Of a stretch of DNA of 64,000 nt, positions 9,129 to 18,028 are shown one piece after another (the stretch's first letter is position 1; each line of letters begins with the position of its first letter). The position numbers and the translations under genes were made by a program. The notes below the pieces were generated by a model. It was given only the letters and a program-made list of their open reading frames with translations, was not told the origin of the DNA and did not search any database. The DNA comes from Acidimicrobiia bacterium (GTDB lineage: Bacteria > Actinomycetota > Acidimicrobiia > Acidimicrobiales > Bin134): NCBI GenBank assembly GCA_022826705.1, contig JAJDUJ010000010.1, forward strand, positions 1 to 64,000. The letters are read 5' to 3'.

Positions 9129-9332
9129 ATGGGGTTGTCAATCCTCTTGCGCTTGCTGCCGAGGCCAGCGAAACAATGGATTGCTGTCGTCATGGCGTTC
9201 TTGATCCTCCTTGTATCGCCTGTTCGCGGCTGGGTGATCGACCGTCAGGTCAGCTTCTTGGAGAGAAAGCTGGAACGCATTTTGGAGCACATGGAGGATG
9301 CTCCCATCAACGGGGGCCCAATGTCTGAATGA
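9129..9332 (+). CDS. Small putative membrane protein
   Basis: 67 aa. One hydrophobic segment (about residues 17-35, WIAVVMAFLILLVSPVRGW) precedes an amphipathic helix with the heptad-like stretch FLERKLERILEHME. This is plausible for a small membrane-anchored protein. No family is recognised. The evidence is only ORF structure and composition; the opposite strand also carries an open frame here. The 250 bases upstream (8878-9128) hold no other convincing feature. Confidence 0.35.
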   Translation: MGLSILLRLLPRPAKQWIAVVMAFLILLVSPVRGWVIDRQVSFLERKLERILEHMEDAPINGGPMSE

Positions 9333-9482
9333 ACCACGCAGAGCTGGAGCAAATGTCTGATCTTCCTCCCACAATGAGCGCCCAAACTGTGGTGTCCTCG
9401 CACAAATCACGGGGCTGTACATCGCCGTGGCATCCATTTGTGTATCGGGGGCCGGTGATTGCGATCAAGGTACCGTGACCGA

Positions 9483-10763
9483 ATGTCCCAGCCCCCGAGT
9501 GACGCAGACGTTGAACTTGCCAGAAAACTCCTTGCGCTGTGGGACAACGGCAACGGAGTCTCCAAGAGCCAGTTGGAACGAGAGACTTGGGATGATGGGT
9601 CTTCTCATGGCCGGAGATTCGACCGCTTCATCCGGGGAACGCTTGGTGTAGAGACATCGCGGCGCTCGCGGCAGACAGACCGCATCGCCGACCTCGAGAC
9701 ACAGATCGTGTCGCTGGGCGCGCACCCCGTCGGTGCAGAGGAAGTCGAGTGGCAGTTCCAGCTACAACAGGCCAGGGCCTCTTGCCTCGAAGCGCTGCGC
9801 ATCTGGAACGACCCAACGAGCGCGTTTCGAACTGGAGCATTCTCGTTGCTGTTCGTCACCGCATGGAACAGTCTTGCGTTGGCGCTGCTTCAGCGAGAGG
9901 GCAAAGAATGGAGGCGACTTGACTCGTCTGGTCAGCCGACTCTCATTGATGGCACCGAGCAGTCGCTGGACACGCTTGAATTGATTGGCAGAGCATTCGC
10001 CGATCCCGAGTACCGCGGCATCCGGGAGAACCTTGCACGGTGGGTCGAGATTCGGAATGCCGTCGCGCATCGGCACCTTCCAGCACTCGACCATGTGGTC
10101 ATTCCACTGGCACAGGCAGGGCTGCTGAAGACCGAGACCGTCCTCGTGGACGTTTTCGGCGCCGAATACGGGCTTGGAGAGAAGCTGTCAGTGCCATTGC
10201 AACTCTCAGGCTTCCGGGATCCCGACGTGCTTGGGTCACGCAAGAAGCTCCAAGCATCGCTGCCGCTTGATGTACAAGCCGTGCTCTCCCGAGCCTACGA
10301 AGCGACTGCTGACCTCCTGGCCGACCCCACCTACATGATGCGTGTCGCATTCATTCCCGCCGTACCGGCGTCGGGTAGAAGTCCCGATGTTGTGTCGTAT
10401 TTCGTTCGACCCGGTGAAGTGCCCACGGAACTCGAAGAAACCCTCGACAGATATGTCGTTCTGACCAAACCGACAGCTCGCCCCAATTTCCGTGCTACGC
10501 AGGTCATCGACGAGGTGCAGAGGCGCACTGGTTACAAGCTCAACACGAACCAGCACGCGCTGTTGTCGAGGACTCTGGGGGTGCGGCCTGACCGCGGCGA
10601 ACCGGATGGCACGCTGGACATCAAGTACGCGGAATACATCACGAGCTTCAAGCGCTACCTGTACAGCCAAGCGTGGATCGACCTGATCGTGGACAAACTG
10701 TCGACTCCCGAGGAGTTCGAAGAACTGACTGGCGCTCCTCCGGTGCAGGTTGACACGACCTGA
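9483..10763 (+). CDS. DUF3644 family HEPN-like protein
   Basis: About 426 aa from ATG 9483 (an upstream ATG at 9459 would add 8 residues). It matches the DUF3644 pattern: NDPTSAFRTGAFSLLFVTAWN, GIRENLARWVEIRNAVAHRH, LSVPLQLSGFRDPDVL, DPTYMMRVAFIPAVP. The segment RNAVAH fits the HEPN R-x4-H motif (about residues 191-196 from this start), which suggests a ribonuclease. DUF3644 proteins recur in defence islands, but their activity is not established to my knowledge. The frame is intact and the gene stands alone on the plus strand. Confidence 0.75.
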   Translation: MSQPPSDADVELARKLLALWDNGNGVSKSQLERETWDDGSSHGRRFDRFIRGTLGVETSRRSRQTDRIADLETQIVSLGAHPVGAEEVEWQFQLQQARASCLEALRIWNDPTSAFRTGAFSLLFVTAWNSLALALLQREGKEWRRLDSSGQPTLIDGTEQSLDTLELIGRAFADPEYRGIRENLARWVEIRNAVAHRHLPALDHVVIPLAQAGLLKTETVLVDVFGAEYGLGEKLSVPLQLSGFRDPDVLGSRKKLQASLPLDVQAVLSRAYEATADLLADPTYMMRVAFIPAVPASGRSPDVVSYFVRPGEVPTELEETLDRYVVLTKPTARPNFRATQVIDEVQRRTGYKLNTNQHALLSRTLGVRPDRGEPDGTLDIKYAEYITSFKRYLYSQAWIDLIVDKLSTPEEFEELTGAPPVQVDTT

Positions 10764-10942
10764 CCGGGTGCCTGTAAGAAACCGCGATCGCAGCTAGCTC
10801 TGTGGAGACCAGGCTGGATATCGACTGGCCTTAGTCAGCTAGGCCGAGTAGATCTGCGAACTCAGAGGACTTGAGGTTCGACGCGGTGTCAAGCACGATT
10901 CTGGCTCTCGGGTGCGCGCATTCGCGCCGCTGAGGTTATGAT

Positions 10943-11017
10943 GGAGTTGCAATTATCAAAGGCGCTTAGGTTGCTAACCGAACGCCGACTCCTACGGCCG
11001 CCTTCGGGCGGTCGTAG
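10943..11017 (+). ncRNA. Candidate structured leader RNA upstream of the DUF3800 gene
   Basis: Three helices can be drawn by eye. P1 pairs GGAGT (10943-10947) with ACTCC (10988-10992). P2 lies inside it: GGCG (10961-10964) with CGCC (10983-10986), extended by GGTT (10969-10972) with AACC (10976-10979). P3 is an 11-bp stem, 10992-11002 with 11007-11017, closed by a UUCG tetraloop. P3 ends 12 bases before the DUF3800 ATG. Base 10992 is shared by P1 and P3, so one of these ends is a pair shorter. Comparative genomics has described several structured RNA motifs preceding DUF3800 genes; assignment to one of them is inference. Confidence 0.6.
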
Positions 11018-11029
11018 CTGTTTTGGGGC

Positions 11030-11851
11030 ATGCACTTCTGCTACATCGATGAGTCTGGCGGTTTCGAAGCGCCGAATCTCAGTCCGGCCGCGACGCCGCT
11101 TGTTGTGATTGTCGGGGTCATCTTCCCGGCTTCTGCTATTGCGCCGTTGACACTTGATCTTCTCGACGTGAAGCGGAGATTCAAGTCCCAGCCCCAAAGG
11201 CACCACCTCAACTATCTACTTGATGAGATCAAGGGCTCGGACCTTCGCAAGGGCGTGCGATCAAGAAGCCGACGGGAGAGGCGCGGAAAACTGGGTGTGC
11301 TCCATGAGACTGTCCGCCTCCTCGAAGAACACGACGCTCGAGTGATCGGGCGGATCTTGGTCAAAAGGCCTGCTGAGGGGCTCGACCCGGACAAAGAGTA
11401 CCCGCTGTCGGTGCAGATCATCGCCCGACACTTCAACCGATTCCTCGAGGCAAACGACTCTCACGGCCTGATCATGTGCGACAACAGAGCCCATGACGAT
11501 GACGTGCGGGTCTCCCACTCACTGCTCACCCGTAAGCTCAAGGCCACTGGAGATGAACTGCCCCGAATCTTGGAGTCAGTTGTCTTCGCCAGGAGCAGCA
11601 ACCACGCAGGGCTTCAGATCGCGGACATCGTTGCCTCCGGGTTGCTGTTCCCCATCGCCGCTCGGGTGTACTGCGCCGATTGGGCAGGCAGTACCCACGC
11701 ACACCACAGGTTTGAAGAACTCCAAGCCAGATTTTCTGCCCGGCTGAAAGAGCTTCGGTACGTATATCAAGATGACGAAGGAATGACACGCGGCGGGATT
11801 GCAGTCAGCGACAAGTACCGGAACCAGCCTTCCAGATTGCTATTCCAGTGA
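11030..11851 (+). CDS. DUF3800 domain protein
   Basis: 273 aa. It begins with the diagnostic YIDESG (residues 5-10), continues with a conserved acidic segment MCDNRAHDDDVR, and ends with GLQIADIVASG, all hallmarks of DUF3800. The fold is thought to be RNase H-like and the pattern of acids suggests metal-dependent nucleic-acid chemistry; no biochemical role is firmly known. Members occur in mobile and defence regions. The ATG at 11030 is the family start. A GGGG run sits directly before it, too close for a normal ribosome-binding site, so the leader structure at 10943-11017 may govern initiation. Confidence 0.8.
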   Translation: MHFCYIDESGGFEAPNLSPAATPLVVIVGVIFPASAIAPLTLDLLDVKRRFKSQPQRHHLNYLLDEIKGSDLRKGVRSRSRRERRGKLGVLHETVRLLEEHDARVIGRILVKRPAEGLDPDKEYPLSVQIIARHFNRFLEANDSHGLIMCDNRAHDDDVRVSHSLLTRKLKATGDELPRILESVVFARSSNHAGLQIADIVASGLLFPIAARVYCADWAGSTHAHHRFEELQARFSARLKELRYVYQDDEGMTRGGIAVSDKYRNQPSRLLFQ

Positions 11852-12056
11852 TGGGGCAATCGGGCTCTTCCCTCCTAGATGCAAGAGCCACACTGACCGA
11901 TCCCCGCCCCGTTCATAGCGGAATTGAGAGCTTCGAAGGGTTGGCGACAGAGTCTGGATCGTGGACCATGTTGCTTATGTTCAAATAAGTTCAATAAATA
12001 ACGAGATAAATTAGCCCGTTCACGCTGATTCAGGGGGATGTTGTCACAGGGGTCGG

Positions 12057-12062
12057 TATACT
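12057..12062 (+). promoter_or_regulatory. Possible -10 element with near-leaderless start for the HNH gene
   Basis: TATACT lies 7 bases before the ATG at 12070, which would place the transcript start at or next to the start codon. No matching -35 box is spaced at 17 bp; TTGTCA at 12041 is 10 bp upstream. Leaderless mRNAs are common in actinobacteria. The upstream stretch around 11980-12012 is unusually AT-rich for this window. Confidence 0.4.
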
Positions 12063-12069
12063 TGCATGT

Positions 12070-13350
12070 ATGGAGTTTAGGCCTCTTGAACAGGGGAAAC
12101 GGGCTGATTGTGAGCCATCTGGGGCGGTTTGGCCGGAGGTGGTTGATGTTGATGGGTTGTCGTTGTCGGAGTTGCGGGCGCGGCTGGGGTTGATCAAGAA
12201 GGCTGAGGCTCGACTGGCTGCGATGAAGACGGCCACGCTGGCTGCGTATTCCAACCGGGGAGGCAAGGGTTTGGCCCGCCGGGTGGCATTGGAAGAGCTA
12301 CAGGCCTCCAAGCAGCAGGCCCGGCGGGAGGTGGAGACCGCCTCTCAGTTTTCCCAGGTTCCCGAAACCCTCGATGCGCTGGGTGCCGGGGACATTCCTG
12401 CGGACCACGCCAAGCAGATCGCCAAGGCTGCTTCCCAGGGGCCGGTTGACGAGACCGTGCTGGTGGAAGCGGCCCGACACCAGGACTTCGGCACCTTCTC
12501 CCGGACGTTGCGCGACCACCAGCATGAGCAATCAGGCGACGACGGCAAGTCGCTGATGGCCAAGCAACGGGAGCGCCGAGACTTGAGCTTCTTCAAGTCG
12601 CCCGACGACGGCATGTTCATCTTGAACGGCCGGTTCGACCCCGTAGCGGGGAATCGCATCGAGGCTGCGCTGGCCGATGAGGAACGCCGTCTGCGCAATA
12701 GCAACGGCGACAAAGCGGCGGCCGATCAGGCTACGTTCAACCAGCGCCTAGCCGACGCCCTGGAGAACCTGGTCTGCGCCGAGTCTGGCGAACGCAAGCC
12801 GCAGGGCACCACCCTGGTGGTGACTGCCGATTGGGACTCGCTTAATCAGAAGCTGGCCGATGCCCGCCTGCTCGACGGTACGCCGCTGCCTCTGTCTGAG
12901 GCTCTGAGGCTGGGCTGCAACGCCGACATCCTGCCTGCCATATTCGATACTCAGGGCCAGGAACTGTGGGTGGGGCGCAAGTACCGCTCGGCTACCGACG
13001 CCCAGCGGGCTGCTCTCATCGTCCGGGACAAGCACTGCATCGGATGTGGCCGTTCGGCGGCCTGGTGCGAGGTGCATCACATCACCGAATGGTTCCGAGG
13101 CGGGCTCACCGACATCGACAACCTGGTGCTGGTGTGCACCAGTTGCCACCACAGCATCCACGACGACGGCTGGGTTGTGCATCGAAACAAGAACGGCACC
13201 TACGAGTTGCGACCGCCACCCGAGCCTCGCGCCGATCTCCCACCCTGGAAATCCAAATCCAAATCGCCTCCCCACGAGTGTGACCTCTTCCCCGATGTAG
13301 GAGTGAGCAACCATCGGCCCTGCAACGTTGAGCCTGTGCTGCTGAGCTGA
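12070..13350 (+). CDS. DUF222 / HNH endonuclease domain protein (13E12 repeat type)
   Basis: 426 aa. The N-terminal two thirds match DUF222: LSELRARLGLIKKAEARLAA, a long helical middle, FILNGRFDPVAGNRIEAAL and TTLVVTADWDSL. The C-terminal HNH domain reads CIGCGRSAAWCEVHHITEW, then GGLTDIDNLVLVCTSCHH, with the Cys pairs of a zinc-ribbon HNH. Such proteins are multicopy in actinobacteria and resemble mycobacterial REP13E12 proteins; they are probably mobile or selfish endonucleases, but activity is not proven. It marks the right edge of the accessory region. Confidence 0.9.
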   Translation: MEFRPLEQGKRADCEPSGAVWPEVVDVDGLSLSELRARLGLIKKAEARLAAMKTATLAAYSNRGGKGLARRVALEELQASKQQARREVETASQFSQVPETLDALGAGDIPADHAKQIAKAASQGPVDETVLVEAARHQDFGTFSRTLRDHQHEQSGDDGKSLMAKQRERRDLSFFKSPDDGMFILNGRFDPVAGNRIEAALADEERRLRNSNGDKAAADQATFNQRLADALENLVCAESGERKPQGTTLVVTADWDSLNQKLADARLLDGTPLPLSEALRLGCNADILPAIFDTQGQELWVGRKYRSATDAQRAALIVRDKHCIGCGRSAAWCEVHHITEWFRGGLTDIDNLVLVCTSCHHSIHDDGWVVHRNKNGTYELRPPPEPRADLPPWKSKSKSPPHECDLFPDVGVSNHRPCNVEPVLLS

Positions 13351-13370
13351 CCTCGGGGCTGGACTCTGGG

Positions 13371-13916
13371 TTGACCTCAGAGCGGGTTGTCGCTGGGTCG
13401 GGCCATACTGGGGAGGTGCCGGGGCGAGTTCGGGATTGGGAGGTGGCCGGGGGAGTGGTCTTGCGGGGGGAGCAGCTGCTGCTGGTGCGGAACCGGCGCC
13501 GGAACGATTCAGTGGAGTGGAGCACACCCGGCGGGGTGGTCGATCCCGGAGAGACCCTGTTGGAGGCGCTGGGCCGGGAAGTGCTGGAGGAGACCGGCAT
13601 CCAGGTGAGCGTTTGGGAGGGGCCGCTGTATGAGATAACCGTGGATTTCACCGATCTGGGATGGCGCCTCCGAGTGGAAGCCCATCGGGCGGTGGACTGG
13701 AACGGGGAGATTGTGCTGGAGGATCCCGACGGCATCGTGGAGCACGCTGATTTCTACGATCACGAAGAGTGCGAGGCCCACTTGGTGCAGAGCCCTCGCT
13801 GGGTACGCGAGCCGCTGCTGGAGTGGTGTCGCCGGCGTCCCAGCCAGATGCTGAGCTATCGCTATCAGGTGACCGGCACCGAGATCGACGGCCTCACCGT
13901 GGCCCGTCTCTCGTAG
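13371..13916 (+). CDS. Nudix hydrolase
   Basis: 181 aa. The Nudix box is complete: GGVVDPGETLLEALG then REVLEETG, matching G-x5-E-x7-REUxEExGU. The domain starts at about residue 20 with WEVAGGVVLRGEQLLLVRN, as in MutT/ADP-ribose pyrophosphatase-like proteins. The substrate cannot be told. The start at 13371 could be replaced by a later GTG, because the first 20 residues are not conserved-looking. It lies 12 bases before the dinB start and is probably co-transcribed, which would suit a nucleotide-pool cleansing role. Confidence 0.88.
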   Translation: MTSERVVAGSGHTGEVPGRVRDWEVAGGVVLRGEQLLLVRNRRRNDSVEWSTPGGVVDPGETLLEALGREVLEETGIQVSVWEGPLYEITVDFTDLGWRLRVEAHRAVDWNGEIVLEDPDGIVEHADFYDHEECEAHLVQSPRWVREPLLEWCRRRPSQMLSYRYQVTGTEIDGLTVARLS

Positions 13917-13928
13917 TCCCATCCGGCA

Positions 13929-15170
13929 ATGGCGAAGAGCACTCAAAGCGGCGATACCCAATCGGGCACCATCCTGCACGTGGACATGGATGCCTTCTTT
14001 GTGTCGGTAGAGCTGCTGCGGCGTCCCGAGTTGCGGGGCTTGCCGGTGGCAGTAGGCGGTTCGGGGAGTCGGGGAGTGGTGGCGTCGGCCTCCTACGAGG
14101 CCCGATCGTATGGGGTGTCGTCGGCCATGCCCGCAGGGCAGGCCCGCCGACTGTGCCCCGAGATCGTCTTCTTGCCCGGCGACCACCAGCTCTACCAGGA
14201 GGTGAGCGGGCGCATCATGGTCATCCTCCGGTCGTTCACTCCGCTGGTCGAGCCCTTGTCGCTGGACGAGGCCTTCCTGGATGTCGCCGGAGCCCATCGC
14301 CAGCCCGTCGAGATCGGCCACTTGATCCGAGGACAGGTCCGCGAGGAAGAGGGCATCAGCTGCGCGGTGGGGGTGGCTGCGATCAAGTTCTTGGCCAAAC
14401 TGGGCTCCAAGCTGGCCAAGCCCGAGCCCACCCGGTCGGGACCGTCGGAGGGGGTGGGCGTGTTCGAGGTGCCGGTGGGCGAGGAGCGGGCGTTCTTGGC
14501 CCCTCGCCCGGTGAGCGACATCTGGGGGGTGGGCCCGGCCACTTTGGCCCGCCTCAGCCGGATTGGGATCGCCACTATCGGGGAGTTGGCCCAGTTTCCC
14601 CTTGAGCGCCTTGAGCAGGTCGTCGGCAAGGCTCACGGCCAGCATCTGCACAGCTTGGCCAATGCGGTGGACCCCCGTCCGGTGATTCCCGAGACAGCAC
14701 CCAAGTCGATGAGCCATGAGAAGACGTTTCCCCGCGACGTATACACCCACGACGCCCTTGGAGCGGAGTTGGTTGCCTTGAGCGATTCGGTGGCCTCCCG
14801 GCTGCGGACGGCAAGGGTGGCGGGGCGGACGGTCACGATCAAAGTCCGCTTTGGGGATTTCACCACCATCACCCGGTCTCACACCCTGGCCAGTCCGGTT
14901 GACTCGGGGGTGGTGTTGGCCCGGGAGGCCAAGCGGCTGTTGGAGGAAGTGGATGTGGACCCCGGTGTTCGCCTCATAGGGGTAGGAGTGTCGGAGCTTG
15001 AGGATCCCGGTCAGCGCCAGCTTTCCCTGGAGGATGCCGGCGCTCCTTCATGGCACGATGTGGACCGGGCCGTTGACCGCATCAGAGACCGCTTTGGAAC
15101 CGAGGCGATTCACACCGGAGGAATCGCCGACGCCGGCCCTCGACAAACCGGCTGGACCCGGCCGAGTTGA
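13929..15170 (+). CDS. dinB: DNA polymerase IV (Y-family translesion polymerase)
   Basis: 413 aa. The first palm motif is ILHVDMDAFFVSVE, followed by the finger residues GVVASASYEARSYGV. The catalytic acids appear again in LSLDEAFLDV. A helix-hairpin-helix thumb follows (DIWGVGPATLARLSRIGI) and then the little-finger domain. The protein copies damaged DNA without proofreading. Actinobacteria often have two DinB paralogues; I see nothing here that separates them. There is no beta-clamp motif I can assign with confidence at the C-terminus. Confidence 0.95.
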   Translation: MAKSTQSGDTQSGTILHVDMDAFFVSVELLRRPELRGLPVAVGGSGSRGVVASASYEARSYGVSSAMPAGQARRLCPEIVFLPGDHQLYQEVSGRIMVILRSFTPLVEPLSLDEAFLDVAGAHRQPVEIGHLIRGQVREEEGISCAVGVAAIKFLAKLGSKLAKPEPTRSGPSEGVGVFEVPVGEERAFLAPRPVSDIWGVGPATLARLSRIGIATIGELAQFPLERLEQVVGKAHGQHLHSLANAVDPRPVIPETAPKSMSHEKTFPRDVYTHDALGAELVALSDSVASRLRTARVAGRTVTIKVRFGDFTTITRSHTLASPVDSGVVLAREAKRLLEEVDVDPGVRLIGVGVSELEDPGQRQLSLEDAGAPSWHDVDRAVDRIRDRFGTEAIHTGGIADAGPRQTGWTRPS

Positions 15171-15204
15171 GTCCGACAACCCCTTTGGCGCAGATAGCTG
15201 GCAT

Positions 15205-15230
15205 TGTCTCAAGGGTCGGCCTGTGAGACA
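15205..15230. repeat. Inverted repeat between dinB and the DUF3040 gene
   Basis: TGTCTCA (15205-15211) and TGAGACA (15224-15230) form a perfect 7-bp inverted repeat with a 12-base spacer, ending 8 bases before the GTG of the next gene. It could be an operator or a weak terminator; there is no T-run. Confidence 0.35.
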
Positions 15231-15238
15231 CTTAGCAA

Positions 15239-15634
15239 GTGCCACTTTCCGAGGACGAGCAACGCATCCTCAGTGAAATAGAGGAACGGCTCTATGAAAC
15301 CGACCCCGCACTGGCCCGCGAAGTCGGCCGGACCACGGTGTTCACCCATCCGGCCCGCAATCTCCGACTGGCGGTGCTGGGCTGCATAGCGGGGCTGGTG
15401 TTCATGATCGTGACCCTCTCAACCTCGTACTGGCTGTCTTTCCTTGGCTTCTTGGTCATGTTGGCGGCATCGCTGTGGGGGTGGAGCAACCTGCGCCAGC
15501 TTGGGCGGTTCGGGCTGCAACAGATCAGTGACAGCATCAACCGTGGCGACGTGAGCAACTACTTGCGCTCACCGGGCCGTCGAATACTCAATCGACTGCG
15601 TCGCGGTGGCGCGGAGCAATCCGAGCGCGACTAG
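15239..15634 (+). CDS. DUF3040 membrane protein
   Basis: 131 aa with a GTG start at 15239. The N-terminus PLSEDEQRILSEIEERLYE is the DUF3040 signature. Two membrane helices follow (about residues 39-75: LAVLGCIAGLVFMIVTL and YWLSFLGFLVMLAASLW). The cytoplasmic tail is basic. The family is restricted to actinobacteria and often sits near cell-division genes; its function is unknown. Confidence 0.9.
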   Translation: MPLSEDEQRILSEIEERLYETDPALAREVGRTTVFTHPARNLRLAVLGCIAGLVFMIVTLSTSYWLSFLGFLVMLAASLWGWSNLRQLGRFGLQQISDSINRGDVSNYLRSPGRRILNRLRRGGAEQSERD

Positions 15635-15697
15635 CTCGGACAGACTGCCAGCCAACAAGCCCCAGAAATCAGGGGCCCAGCAAACTAGCCCCAGCAA

Positions 15698-18028
15698 TCA
15701 GGGTCCAATGGTCCAGCTGGGGCCGCGCCGTCCCCGCCATCGCGAGCCGAAGAGCGGCTGAGGGTTGAACGCCGCGGCCAGCTTCTGCCCCCGGCTCACC
15801 CGGAAGTTCACCTCGGCCCGCACCGACAGCGACCACGTCCGGGCCAGCCACTGATTTCGATCGCTGGGCTCTGAGGGGGCGAACGTTGCGGCTGCGGCGA
15901 GTTCGCCCAGTTGCCGCAGGTCGGGGCTGTGGAGCGGGACTTGCTCAATGGCCCGACGGGCAAACTCGGCATAGGTCTCGTCTAATCGGGGGGTCATGTT
16001 GATGAGGGCCAGTGATTCTACCGTTTCCGTCCACAGCAGTCTGATCTTGCCCCGATTGCCAGTGATCTTGAGGAATCGCCGCTGACTTTGGACCTGCTTG
16101 AACCAGGGGATGAGCAGAATGAGCAGCACGGCCAGCACCGGGGCCAATATCGCTATCCAAATCGTCCAGGTCATCCCTCCGCCTCGGTTGCTCCCGAAAT
16201 CGACCAGGGGGTTGTCCAAGTCCGGGGATTCAGGGGGGAAAAGGCTCTCGAAGTCGGTGGGGTTGTCGGGAGCGAACGGGGAATCGAGGTTCAGGTCATC
16301 CTCAACCGGGGCGATTTCCGAGGCGCCGATGGCCTGGTCCTCGGCTATTCCGGTGTAGTTCTGGGCACCGGGTGCGCCGCGGCCCGGTGTGGGTTCGAAC
16401 GCTACCCATCCCGCACCGGCCAAATACACCTCGGGCCAAGCATGGGCGTGCCTTCCGCTGACTACGTAGAGGTTCGGGTCGTCGGGGTCGGCTTCGCCCA
16501 CCGTGAAGCCCACCGCCACTCGAGCTGGCAGGCCCACCGACCGGGCCATGGCGGCAAACGTTCCGGCAAACTGCTCGCAGTATCCCCGTCGGTTGCTCAA
16601 GAACTCTTCAATGCGGTTCTCGGAATGGCCGGGGGTCACATTGGTGTCATAGATGAAGTCCCCGCTGCGGAAGAATGACTGGAGGGCCAGCGCCTGCTCA
16701 TAGCCCGAACCGGCTCCGGCAGTCAGCTGGGTAGCCAGATCCTGCACCCGAGGACTGAAGTCGGATGGCAGCGCGGTGTAAGGCTCCACTTCGGGAATCA
16801 TGGCGGTATCAAGCGGGATGGCTTTGAGCGCCTCGGGGTCGAATCGCGGCAACGCGGACGACACGGTATAGGTGAGCCCGTTGGAGCTGACCATCGATCG
16901 CCCCACAATGAGGGTGGAGGATGAGGGCTCGTAGCTGATATCGATTGTTGCGGATGCTCCCGATGTCAACGACCGGGGTTCGAAGGCTGCGGGGACCCAC
17001 ACTGCGCCCAGCTGCTCGATGCTGAAATGCTGGACGGACTCGAGCACGCTGGTGCCCGACTGGAAGAGCGTGGGCAGCTGCGTGGGTCGGGCGGCATAGT
17101 CGGCTCGGGAAGTCCACACCCGACTGTCGAATTGATCCAACGAGGTAAGCCGCCAATAAGACCGATCTTCAGCCCGCACCCGGAACATCACCGCATCGCC
17201 TTGGTTCACCAGTCGGCCCCTGATGTCGACCAGGGGGCTGATCACCACCCTTCCCGAAGTCCTCTGGCCCCGGTTGACGGCTTTAGTCAGATCGACGATC
17301 GGATCATCTTGGGTGCCCAGAACCGGGCCGGCGGCAAGGGCACCAATCAGTGCGACGGCTGCGATAGCCGAGCTTCCGACCAATAGCGCCCGGCGCCCAG
17401 ACGAAGCCCGTCCCTCGCCCCCCAGCCACCGGGCATCGGCAGTTCGGGCCGCCACTCGGTGAATCGAGGCGAACAGCAGCAGGGCCCCGGTGAACACGCC
17501 GATGGTCAGCGCTCGGTGTTGGCCGCCGCCTACCAACCCCACGAAGCCGGTGGCGGCGATGGGCAGCACCATTGGCTCGAACAGGGCCCGTGTTCTCATG
17601 GCGGCCCAGTCGTAGACAAAGGCCAGCAGCCACAACGCGGCCATAGCACTCACGGTGAAGCCGTCGCGCGGCGCCACCGGGGGGCTGAGTTCGCCGAATA
17701 CCGTCCAGGCCTGCTCCAGATCGTCGCCCAGCTCAGCCCAGGTGTTTCCCGCTGGAATGCCCCAGAAAACGGTGCTCCAGTAGTGGGACCATGTCACCGT
17801 CAGCACCAAACCGACGCCACTGGCCAGCGTGGAAACCAGCATTCCCCAACCGATGCGGCGGATGGCGATGGCCAGCAGATGGCTTATTGCCGCGGCAACG
17901 TACACCGGCAGAACCCAGCCATCCCCTTCAAACACCCGGATGAGGCTGAAGGCGGTGGCCGCGGTCAGGACCGGGCCGGTGGCCTCCAGGGCCGCTTCCC
18001 ACGCGCCTGATATACGAGACGTGATCAT
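15698..18028 (-). CDS. TgpA-type transglutaminase-like membrane protein
   Basis: 776 aa. Five or more hydrophobic segments occupy about residues 1-220. A periplasmic transglutaminase core follows with the Cys-His-Asp/Glu arrangement (RRGYCEQFAGTFAAMARSVG; GRHAHAWPEVYL; WVAFEPTPGRG). One more membrane helix lies near residue 640 (IWIAILAPVLAVLLILLI) and then a cytoplasmic DUF4129-like tail. Its ATG overlaps the stop of the DUF58 gene as ATGA. MoxR-DUF58-TgpA triads are widespread; the exact substrate is unknown. Confidence 0.92.
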   Translation of the reverse strand: MITSRISGAWEAALEATGPVLTAATAFSLIRVFEGDGWVLPVYVAAAISHLLAIAIRRIGWGMLVSTLASGVGLVLTVTWSHYWSTVFWGIPAGNTWAELGDDLEQAWTVFGELSPPVAPRDGFTVSAMAALWLLAFVYDWAAMRTRALFEPMVLPIAATGFVGLVGGGQHRALTIGVFTGALLLFASIHRVAARTADARWLGGEGRASSGRRALLVGSSAIAAVALIGALAAGPVLGTQDDPIVDLTKAVNRGQRTSGRVVISPLVDIRGRLVNQGDAVMFRVRAEDRSYWRLTSLDQFDSRVWTSRADYAARPTQLPTLFQSGTSVLESVQHFSIEQLGAVWVPAAFEPRSLTSGASATIDISYEPSSSTLIVGRSMVSSNGLTYTVSSALPRFDPEALKAIPLDTAMIPEVEPYTALPSDFSPRVQDLATQLTAGAGSGYEQALALQSFFRSGDFIYDTNVTPGHSENRIEEFLSNRRGYCEQFAGTFAAMARSVGLPARVAVGFTVGEADPDDPNLYVVSGRHAHAWPEVYLAGAGWVAFEPTPGRGAPGAQNYTGIAEDQAIGASEIAPVEDDLNLDSPFAPDNPTDFESLFPPESPDLDNPLVDFGSNRGGGMTWTIWIAILAPVLAVLLILLIPWFKQVQSQRRFLKITGNRGKIRLLWTETVESLALINMTPRLDETYAEFARRAIEQVPLHSPDLRQLGELAAAATFAPSEPSDRNQWLARTWSLSVRAEVNFRVSRGQKLAAAFNPQPLFGSRWRGRRGPSWTIGP

